Shown here in pieces: positions 1 through 5,699 of a stretch of 6,818 nt of DNA. The stretch is from JBHHZJ01 sp046758005 (lineage in GTDB: Bacteria > Pseudomonadota > Alphaproteobacteria > Kiloniellales > J153). The notes beneath the pieces were generated by a model. It was not told where the DNA came from and searched no databases. It was given only the letters and a program-made list of their open reading frames with translations. The number at the start of each line of letters is the position of its first letter. Position 1 is the first letter of the stretch. Location of the stretch: the NCBI GenBank assembly GCA_046758005.1, contig JBHHZJ010000139.1, positions 1-6,818 of the forward strand, read 5' to 3'. Made by a program: the position numbers and the translations under genes.

Positions 1-49
1 AAGCGGATCGCAACGCGGCCGGCGGGTCAAAGAACGCGGCCTTCGGTGG

Positions 50-72
50 CGCCCAGGGGCCCCCTGGGGGCG
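50..72. other. Strong GC-rich hairpin
   Basis: CCCAGGG at 52-58 pairs with CCCTGGG at 62-68 around a 3-nt loop. Two outer pairs (50-72 and 51-71) are possible after a 2-nt bulge at 69-70. No T-tract follows on either strand, so it is not a canonical intrinsic terminator. It could be the remains of a terminator for a gene left of the window, or chance in GC-rich DNA. Confidence 0.3.
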
Positions 73-132
73 TTGCGGCGCTTGCCCGATATCCTGGCAT
101 CGCGCTGCGCGCCGCGCCTGCCCAGGCGGCCC

Positions 133-159
133 TTGGATCGCCATCAAAAAGGTCATTAT
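133..159 (+). promoter_or_regulatory. Weak promoter-like element upstream of the hydrolase gene
   Basis: TTGGAT (133-138) and CATTAT (154-159) resemble sigma-70 -35 and -10 boxes, but the 15-bp spacer is short. They lie in the only AT-rich patch before the start codon at 208, which is the main reason to list them. This is a pattern match only. Confidence 0.2.
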
Positions 160-207
160 CACCGAGATTTGGTATTACCTTACGTTCCGACAACCGCGAC
201 CGGGCCC

Positions 208-1212
208 ATGCCGCATTCCTTGCGCATCGCGACCTTCAATCTGGAAAGCCTGGACGACCGGCCGGACCTGGCGCCGCCGCTGGCCGATCGCATCGCCGTG
301 CTGCGCCCGCAGATCCTGCGCCTCGAGGCCGACGTCCTGTGCCTGCAGGAGGTCAACGGCCAGCGCCCGCCGGGCGGCGGCCCGCGCCGGCTTCTGGCGC
401 TCGATCGCCTGCTGGAGGAAACGCCCTACGCGGGATACCACCGGGTCTCCTCGACCCGGGTCTTCGGCCCGGAGGGGGAGCGGCGCGGGGCGCGCGGCGT
501 CGATGCCGTGCACAACCTGGTGATCCTCAGCCGCTTTCCGATCCGCGCCTCGGCCGAGTTGCGCCACGACCTCGTCGCAGCCCCGCGCTACCGGCCGGTG
601 ACCGCCCGGCCGGCGGCGGCGGAGGCCGAGGCCGTGGAGTGGGACCGCCCGATCCTGAGCGCTGCGATCGACTTGCCCGGCGGGCGCGTGTTGCACGTCG
701 TCAACCTGCACTTGCGCGCGCCGTTGGCCGCGCCGGTGGCCGGGCAGAAGGCGGACTCGCTCACCTGGAACAGCGTCGCCGGCTGGGCCGAGGGATTCTT
801 CCTCGCCACCATGAAACGGGCCGGTCAGGCGCTCGAGACGCGCCTGTTGATCGACCGAATTTTCGTCGCCGAGCCCGAGGCGCTCATTGCCGTGTGCGGC
901 GACTTCAACGCCGAGGAGCGCCAGACCCCGCTGCGCACGATCCGGGGCGATCCCGACGACATCGGGAACCCCGGATTGGCCGCGCGCCGGCTCGTGCCGC
1001 TCGAGCGCACGTTGCCGGAATCGCAGCGTTTCTCGGTCGTGCACGCCGGGCACAAGGAGATGCTCGACCACGTGCTGGTGTCGCCCGCGTTGTTGGCGTG
1101 TTACCGCGCGGTCGAGGTCGACAACCGGGACCTGCCCGACGAGCTGAGCGACGCCGGCCCCGCCTCGCATCACGCGCCGTTGGTCGCCACCTTCGAGCTG
1201 CCCGAGGCTTAG
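208..1212 (+). CDS. Endonuclease/exonuclease/phosphatase (EEP) superfamily hydrolase
   Basis: A 334-residue metal-dependent phosphoesterase-fold protein. Visible EEP motifs in order are TFNLES (9-14, metal/substrate Asn11), LCLQEV (44-49, metal-binding Glu48), VNLHLR (165-170, catalytic-type His168), CGDFNAE (230-236, Asp232 and Asn234), MLDHVLV (285-291, Asp287) and ASHHAPLVATF (319-329, His322 in the position of the terminal catalytic His). The ATG at 208 was chosen because the fold's first strand (residues 5-11) begins directly after it; the in-frame GTG at 46 would add 54 low-complexity residues with no domain. No good Shine-Dalgarno is visible before 208. There is no signal peptide or membrane segment, so it is probably cytoplasmic. 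The family includes DNA nucleases, phosphodiesterases and lipid phosphatases; the substrate cannot be told from sequence. One oddity: the usual terminal SDH motif reads SHH. It is followed by 373 bp of intergenic DNA and has no evident link to the secretion genes. Confidence 0.87.
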   Translation: MPHSLRIATFNLESLDDRPDLAPPLADRIAVLRPQILRLEADVLCLQEVNGQRPPGGGPRRLLALDRLLEETPYAGYHRVSSTRVFGPEGERRGARGVDAVHNLVILSRFPIRASAELRHDLVAAPRYRPVTARPAAAEAEAVEWDRPILSAAIDLPGGRVLHVVNLHLRAPLAAPVAGQKADSLTWNSVAGWAEGFFLATMKRAGQALETRLLIDRIFVAEPEALIAVCGDFNAEERQTPLRTIRGDPDDIGNPGLAARRLVPLERTLPESQRFSVVHAGHKEMLDHVLVSPALLACYRAVEVDNRDLPDELSDAGPASHHAPLVATFELPEA

Positions 1213-1381
1213 GCCGTGCGGACAACGGCGTTTCATTCCCTGTCAACCCGGAACCCGCTTGGCCCCGAATCGGCGTTTCGGCCGGCGAGCCGAGGTATCC
1301 GGGATTCCGGGCGGCCGCCATCGCCCCTTGCCGCCGTGGGTTCCGGATCGCCGCCCCGGCGGGCCGCCGGACCGTCCAACG

Positions 1382-1400
1382 ATCGGGGGGCCCTCCTGAT
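1382..1400 (+). terminator. Weak terminator-like hairpin after the hydrolase gene
   Basis: Bases 1382-1388 can pair with 1394-1400 (7 pairs, two of them G-U) around a 5-nt loop, with TAAAT immediately downstream. There is no real T-run, so rho-independent termination is doubtful. A GC-only inverted repeat (CCGGCGG/CCGCCGG, 1356-1370) lies just upstream. Either or both may end the hydrolase transcript. Confidence 0.2.
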
Positions 1401-1422
1401 TAAATCGCCGGATATAAATCAC

Positions 1423-1500
1423 ATGCAAAACCTAAAGAAGTCTGATAATACAAAAATAATTATGGCCGAGCTTGTGAAGTTGGTTCGATCAAAACGATAA
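1423..1500 (+). CDS. Doubtful 25-residue small ORF in the AT-rich island
   Basis: ATG at 1423 to TAA at 1498-1500 encodes a Lys/Arg-rich peptide beginning MQNLKKSDNT and ending VRSKR, with a possible short amphipathic helix (residues 11-22). No Shine-Dalgarno precedes it. Its AT-rich codons differ from every other gene here. It ends 85 bp before the TpsB start, so it could be a leader peptide, but it may equally be chance in an AT-rich promoter region. I do not recognise it. Confidence 0.15.
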   Translation: MQNLKKSDNTKIIMAELVKLVRSKR

Positions 1501-1501
1501 G
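1472..1501 (+). promoter_or_regulatory. Candidate sigma-70-like promoter of the TpsB gene
   Basis: TTGTGA (1472-1477) and GATAAG (1496-1501) are separated by 18 bp; each matches 4 of 6 consensus positions. They sit in the AT-rich island about 85 bp before the GTG start, giving a short untranslated leader. An ATAATTAT palindrome just upstream (1456-1463) could be an AT-rich activating element or an operator. Pattern match only. Confidence 0.3.
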
Positions 1502-1571
1502 AATCCTGAGCGGATGTAGCTAGAAGAATCGCAGCGCATCATGTATTGTTGCACACCGCGTTGAGGCGTCT

Positions 1572-1579
1572 GGGAAGGG
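1572..1579 (+). promoter_or_regulatory. Ribosome binding site of the TpsB gene
   Basis: GGGAAGGG lies 6 nt before the GTG at 1586. It supports that unusual start codon, from which a complete signal peptide is encoded. Confidence 0.65.
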
Positions 1580-1585
1580 CCAGTC

Positions 1586-3313
1586 GTGATCCTGGCGCGA
1601 TTAATCGCATTCGTTCTGGCGCTGGCCGTAACGTCATCTCTGGTCCGGGGCCAAACCCCGCCGCTGGGGGGGCTGGAACAGCGGCGGCCGGGCGATGTCC
1701 GACCGCCTTTGCCCGAGCTCGAGCGACCAAAGCCCGAACCCCGGTTCGATCTGCCGCCTCTTCCTCCGCCCCCTGAGAAAGCGCCATTGTCGCTCGGCCC
1801 GCGCTTTGTCCTGCGCGACGTGACGTTTGAGGGCAACACCGTCCTCACCGATGAGCAGCTAAACGAGGTGGCCGCACCCTTCATCGGTCAACCGGTTGCC
1901 GCCGAACAGCTCGAGGATCTCCGGCAAAGACTGACCCGGCTTTACATCGATGCCGGCTACATCAACTCCGGGGCCGTGCTGCCGGATCAGGCCGTGGTGG
2001 AGGGGCGCGTCAAGTATCTGATCGTCGAGGGCGAGCTCTCCGAAATCACGGTCGTCGGCAACGAGCGCATGCGGTCCAGCTACCTCGAGGACCGCATCGC
2101 GCTGGACGCCGGACCGCCGCTCAACGTGAATGATCTGCAGGAGCGCCTCCGCATCCTGCTCGACGACCCCCTGGTGGAACGCGTCGACGCCGAGCTCGGG
2201 CCCGGGCTCCGTCCCGGCGAGAGCGAGCTGAGGGTGCGAGTCGAGGAGACATCGCCGTTCCAGGTCAACCTCGAGATCGCGAACGACCGCCCGCCGAGCG
2301 TCGGCGCCGTGCAGGGGCGCGCTCAGCTCGTGGGGCGCAACTGGACCGGGCTCGGCGAAATCACCTCGCTGTCGATCAGCAAGACGGAGGGACTGCGCGA
2401 CATCCAGGGACAGATCGGCGTCCCGGTCACGCCCTGGGACACGAGGCTGATATTCCTCGTCGGAGACACCGACTCGGAAGTCGTGGAAGAACCTTTCAAC
2501 GTGATCGATGTCGAGAGCCGGTCGCGAGATTACGAGTTCACGCTGCGCCAACCCGTGTATCGCGCGCCCGGCCAGGAACTTGCGGCCGGCCTGACGTTTG
2601 CCCGGCGGGAAAGCGAAACCTTCCTGCTCGGCGAGCCGTTCTCCTTCGCGGAGGGGGTGGAGGACGGACGCAGCGTGGTCTCGGTGTTTCGCGGGGTCGT
2701 CGACTGGCTCGACCGAAGCCAGGATCAGGTGATCGCGCTGCGTTCCACGTTCAGCGGGGGCATAGACGTCCTCGGGGCCACGATCAACCCCTCCCCCGTA
2801 CCCGATGGCAGATTCTTCAGTTGGCTCGGGCAGGTCCAGTTGGTCCGCCGTTTCGACGTGGCGGAGGTTCGCAACATTCGGATCGTCACGCGCGGCGAGG
2901 CTCAGTTGACCGACGACCGCCTGCTGCCGCTCGAGAAGTTCGCCATCGGGGGCGCGGACACCGTGCGCGGCTACCGCGAAAACTTCTTGGTTCGGGACAA
3001 CGGATGGGATGCCTCGGTCGAGCTTCGGGTGCCGGTGTTCGAGCTTCCGATTCCCTTCGTGCCGAGCGAGCTGGAGGACGGGCGGGTCGATATCGCGCCC
3101 TTCTTCGATATCGGGCAGTCATGGAACAGCGAGGTGGAGGACCCGGACCCGAAAACGATTTCGGCCGTCGGCATAGGCCTTCGCTGGGCCCCGATCCGGA
3201 ACGTGCTGGCCAGCCTTTACGTGGGATTTCGTCTGAAGGACGTCGAGGACCCCACTGACTGGGACCTGCAGGACGACGGCATTCACTTCTCGATCCGCAC
3301 CAGCCTGTTCTGA
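1586..3313 (+). CDS. TpsB outer-membrane transporter, ShlB/FhaC/HecB family
   Basis: A 575-residue Omp85-superfamily pore that exports a partner TpsA exoprotein across the outer membrane. It starts with GTG after a good Shine-Dalgarno. Residues 1-22 form a Sec signal peptide (hydrophobic 6-20). A proline-rich linker (about 39-66, with PPLPPPPEK) follows. Two POTRA domains come next: POTRA1 about 74-150, with FEGNTVLTDEQL at 81-92, and POTRA2 about 151-222, with VVGNERM at 156-162. A 16-strand barrel is expected from about 225 to the end. The barrel holds the TpsB hallmarks VRGYRE (460-465; Arg461 corresponds to the essential loop-6 Arg of FhaC) and FFDIGQSW (506-513). The C-terminal residue is Phe, as the BAM assembly signal requires. 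Length matches the family (about 550-580). The gene is single, with its own promoter region, and faces the TpsA-CHAT pair convergently rather than being cotranscribed with tpsA. The partner is almost certainly the exoprotein at the right edge. No truncation or missing motif is seen. Confidence 0.95.
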   Translation: MILARLIAFVLALAVTSSLVRGQTPPLGGLEQRRPGDVRPPLPELERPKPEPRFDLPPLPPPPEKAPLSLGPRFVLRDVTFEGNTVLTDEQLNEVAAPFIGQPVAAEQLEDLRQRLTRLYIDAGYINSGAVLPDQAVVEGRVKYLIVEGELSEITVVGNERMRSSYLEDRIALDAGPPLNVNDLQERLRILLDDPLVERVDAELGPGLRPGESELRVRVEETSPFQVNLEIANDRPPSVGAVQGRAQLVGRNWTGLGEITSLSISKTEGLRDIQGQIGVPVTPWDTRLIFLVGDTDSEVVEEPFNVIDVESRSRDYEFTLRQPVYRAPGQELAAGLTFARRESETFLLGEPFSFAEGVEDGRSVVSVFRGVVDWLDRSQDQVIALRSTFSGGIDVLGATINPSPVPDGRFFSWLGQVQLVRRFDVAEVRNIRIVTRGEAQLTDDRLLPLEKFAIGGADTVRGYRENFLVRDNGWDASVELRVPVFELPIPFVPSELEDGRVDIAPFFDIGQSWNSEVEDPDPKTISAVGIGLRWAPIRNVLASLYVGFRLKDVEDPTDWDLQDDGIHFSIRTSLF

Positions 3314-3355
3314 GCAGTGCGGCCGCCCGCCCACAGCGGGGCCCGCGCGCCGCTA
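3314..3355. terminator. Convergent intergenic gap with a weak GC hairpin
   Basis: Only 42 bp separate the convergent stop codons of the TpsB and CHAT genes. GCCCGC (3325-3330) can pair with GCGGGGC (3336-3342) around a 5-nt loop, with one bulged G. There is no T-tract on either strand, so it is not a convincing bidirectional terminator. Transcripts may run into the opposing gene or rely on Rho. Confidence 0.25.
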
Positions 3356-5671
3356 TTACAGCCAGCTCCCGATCATCAGGAACGGCGCCCAGTATCCCGG
3401 GTGTCGGAAGCGGTAGATCTCCATGAGGGCGAGCTGCGCCCGCCGAAGCGCTTCGGCCTTGGTATTGACGGGCTTCTTCAGCTCCTCGTAGAAGCGTGAG
3501 ATCAGTATCGCGGTGGACCGGTCGTTGATGAACCAGAGGCTCGCGAGAGCGCTGCGCGCCCCCGCCTTGATCCCGATGCCGGCAAGCCCGAGGGCCGCGC
3601 GCTCGTCGCCGGCGGCCGTCGAACATGCGCTCAGGGTCAGTAAATCCACGGGATCTTCGCGAAAACGGCTCAGCTTCACGAAGCGCTCCAGGCCGTCCAT
3701 GGTAAGCCGTCCGTCATAGGTCAGCAGGAAGCTGTCCCGCGCATCGGGTTCGAACTGCGCGTGCGAGGCAATATGAACCACGCTGTAGGGCGTGACCTCC
3801 AGCTCCCGGCTTACGCTCTGCAACAGAAACTGCTCGTTCTCGAGCAGTGTACCAGCGAAGAGATTTTGGAGGGCGCGGAGCTCGGATTCGACGTACGGCA
3901 GGGCGGAGAATTCCTGGACCGGCTCGCTCAAGCCGCCCGCCAGAACGACCGCGGGCTCGCGAGCGACGGGGCGGGGCTCGATCAGGGTCAGACCGGGCGC
4001 GACGGCCACGGCCATCTTCTCGATCAGATGTCGCTCGCCGTCGTGGAGCGCCGCGAACGAGATCGAGTTGAGTAGCCCGCCGGGCACGACCACCAGGGTC
4101 GCAATCTCGTTTTCCGCCAGTTGCGCCTCGATCGGCTCGATCAGCCACGCATACAGCTGTTGCGACGGGGCCAAGTACTGCCGCGTCGTGCGCTTCTCGA
4201 GTAGCCTGCGAAACCGCACGATCACCGGCCGCAGCCTCTCTTCCGGAACCGGCACCGTGATTCGCGACAACCCGCCCGGGAGGCTCAGCAACAGCTCGAC
4301 GCGGTCGTCCAGGAGGATCGGATAGAGCGCCGCGGTGCGCGGCGCGATCTTATCGATTTTCCGTTCCTTGGCGCGCAGCGCGGCCACGCAGTTGTCGTGG
4401 AAATAGTCCTCCAACTCCGCGGCCTTCAACAACTCGACGGTGCTCCTCGCCTCGGCGAGCATCGCCTGCTGCTGCGACCTGTCCTCGATCGTCTCCGAGG
4501 CCTGGAGCAACAGGTCGGCGAGGCCCAGGATGACCGGCCGGATCGAATCCTGGAACGAGGATTGGCCGCCGCTGAGGCTCACGACCATGTCGGCACGGAT
4601 CGAACGGAGCGTGACCACGGACGCCTTGTAGGCCTCGACGGCGGCTTGCAGGTCGCCCTGCGCCCACATGATGCGGCCGACCTGCCATTGCCAGAGATAA
4701 AGCGCTTCGGGTGCGCCCAATGCTTGCGCGCAGAAGAGCGCGCGCCGGGTGAGGCGCAGCGCCTCGTCGAGACGCCCGCTCCGCTCGTAGAGTTGCGCCA
4801 TGTATCCGAGCGCGTAGCACTCCGCCCGCTCGTCGCCGATCCGGGATGCCATGTCCAAGGCGCTGCTCAGCGCCAGATAGGCCAGCCGGTGCAGATCCGG
4901 CCGGCTCTGCCGGGCCCGCGCCTCTAGGCGCAGCAGCAGGCGTGCGGCGGAGATCAGGCCGTTCGCCGTCCCCGAGGTCGCGGGCACGGCCTTCACGCCG
5001 TCCAACGCCTCCTGCAACGATCGCAATGCGGTCTCGCCGCTGCCCTCGGCGTTTTGGGCGTAGGCCGCGTTGACCCGAGCCGTCCACCAGAGCTCCGGTT
5101 GGCCAACGGCGGCCGCCAAAACGCCGCTGCGCTGATACGCCTCGGCCGCCTCGGTGTAGAGTTTCCGCTCGAAAAGCAGATTGCCGAGGTTGTTGAGGGT
5201 CGTCGCCTCCAGTAGCCGGTCCCCCCTGGTTTTCGCGTAGGAGAGCGTCGCATCGAATTCGGCTTGAGCAGCCTTTCTCTTGCCGGCCAGGGCGTAAACG
5301 CTCCCAAGCCTCCCGCGCAGGCGCGGGAGGGCGTCGTCCGCCTCTTGCGTCTCGGCCAGCCCGATCGCGCCTTCGAGATCCGTGATCGATTTCTCCAGGT
5401 AACCGAGGACCTGATAGGCTTCCGCCCGGCGTGTCAGGATCGAGATCCGACCCGCCGGATCCTCCAGCTTCGAAGCCGCATCGAGCGCCCCAGTCCAGTA
5501 AAGAATCGCCTCGTTGAGCCCGCCGCGGGCAAAAGCCTCGGCGCCGAGCGCCACGTTCGCCTTGAGGTCCGACTCCGGGGAGGTCTGCGCGCGTCCCGGA
5601 TGCGATACCGCCAGGCTGGCCGCAAGGAACGCGGCCACGCACAGCGGAAACCCGTCGCAATACCTGATCAT
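3356..5671 (-). CDS. Exported TPR-CHAT protein (caspase-like protease) linked to the TPS system
   Basis: A 771-residue protein. Residues 1-28 look like a Sec signal peptide (hydrophobic 10-23, predicted cleavage GRA|QT after Ala28), with no lipobox at the cleavage region, so a soluble periplasmic or secreted protein is expected. Residues about 36-355 are TPR-like helical repeats (for example 36-70, 76-110, 115-150, 155-190, 281-316 and 322-355), a protein-binding scaffold. A linker with ELEDYFHDNCV (419-429) leads to the C-terminal CHAT domain (about 440-771), a clan CD peptidase fold related to caspases. Its motifs are VVVPGGLLNSISFAAL (527-542), VVHIASHAQF (631-640, catalytic-type His637), LLTLSACSTAAGDE (677-690, catalytic-type Cys683), GARSALASLW (704-713) and a terminal YWAPFLMIG. 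The dyad is intact, although the Gly that usually follows the His is Ala638. The ATG at 5671 has GAGG 5 nt upstream. The gene starts 28 bp after the TpsA stop on the same strand, which suggests one operon. Substrate unknown; the TpsA exoprotein is the obvious candidate. Confidence 0.93.
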   Translation of the reverse strand: MIRYCDGFPLCVAAFLAASLAVSHPGRAQTSPESDLKANVALGAEAFARGGLNEAILYWTGALDAASKLEDPAGRISILTRRAEAYQVLGYLEKSITDLEGAIGLAETQEADDALPRLRGRLGSVYALAGKRKAAQAEFDATLSYAKTRGDRLLEATTLNNLGNLLFERKLYTEAAEAYQRSGVLAAAVGQPELWWTARVNAAYAQNAEGSGETALRSLQEALDGVKAVPATSGTANGLISAARLLLRLEARARQSRPDLHRLAYLALSSALDMASRIGDERAECYALGYMAQLYERSGRLDEALRLTRRALFCAQALGAPEALYLWQWQVGRIMWAQGDLQAAVEAYKASVVTLRSIRADMVVSLSGGQSSFQDSIRPVILGLADLLLQASETIEDRSQQQAMLAEARSTVELLKAAELEDYFHDNCVAALRAKERKIDKIAPRTAALYPILLDDRVELLLSLPGGLSRITVPVPEERLRPVIVRFRRLLEKRTTRQYLAPSQQLYAWLIEPIEAQLAENEIATLVVVPGGLLNSISFAALHDGERHLIEKMAVAVAPGLTLIEPRPVAREPAVVLAGGLSEPVQEFSALPYVESELRALQNLFAGTLLENEQFLLQSVSRELEVTPYSVVHIASHAQFEPDARDSFLLTYDGRLTMDGLERFVKLSRFREDPVDLLTLSACSTAAGDERAALGLAGIGIKAGARSALASLWFINDRSTAILISRFYEELKKPVNTKAEALRRAQLALMEIYRFRHPGYWAPFLMIGSWL

Positions 5672-5676
5672 CGGGA

Positions 5677-5680
5677 CCTC
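5677..5680 (-). promoter_or_regulatory. Ribosome binding site of the CHAT gene
   Basis: Read on the minus strand, GAGG lies 5 nt before the ATG at 5671, inside the 28-bp gap after the TpsA stop. Purine-rich GGAGAAAGGA lies a little further upstream in the same gap. The short gap has no promoter or terminator, supporting cotranscription with tpsA. Confidence 0.5.
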
Positions 5681-5699
5681 GTCGTCCTTTCTCCGAGCG

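Larger units (their letters stand above)
1..207. other. Upstream region without a supported gene
   Basis: The reading frame of the following hydrolase gene is open from base 1, with a GTG at 46, so a longer N-terminus cannot be formally excluded. The translated stretch is Arg/Pro-rich, has no recognisable motif, and is interrupted in character by an AT-rich patch (about 141-180) that looks like a promoter or leader. I see no end of a preceding gene that I can identify. A second forward frame is also open here, as expected by chance in GC-rich DNA. Confidence 0.5.
1213..1585. other. Intergenic region: GC-rich half with hairpins, then AT-rich regulatory island
   Basis: The first part (1213-1399) is GC-rich with no coding motif on either strand. 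It contains inverted repeats at 1356-1370 and 1382-1400. The second part changes composition sharply: only 34 of the 100 bases from 1401 to 1500 are G or C. It carries TATAAA (1413-1418), the 8-bp palindrome ATAATTAT (1456-1463) and a promoter-like pair near 1472-1501. This is probably the promoter region of the TpsB gene that starts at 1586. A 25-codon ORF also lies inside it. Confidence 0.6.

Noticed and set aside
1..207. Upstream GTG at 46 as the start of the hydrolase
   Set aside because: The extra 54 residues have no domain and cross an AT-rich leader-like patch, and the fold's first strand begins right after the ATG at 208.
175..1236. Long minus-strand ORF opposite the hydrolase gene
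   Set aside because: Its translation is Arg/Gln/Gly-rich with no domain motif, while the opposite strand carries a full set of EEP motifs. It is a GC-rich shadow.
339..1403. Second plus-strand ORF overlapping the hydrolase gene in another frame
   Set aside because: Arg/Ala/Pro-rich translation with no motif; a frame shadow of the real gene.
4350..5660. 436-codon minus-strand ORF inside the CHAT gene in another frame
   Set aside because: Gly/Arg-rich translation without motifs. The overlapping frame has a signal peptide, TPRs and CHAT motifs.
3356..5671. CHAT protein as part of a CRISPR type III-E or gasdermin defence system
   Set aside because: No Cas or gasdermin gene is present and the protein has a signal peptide, which argues against a cytoplasmic immune role.
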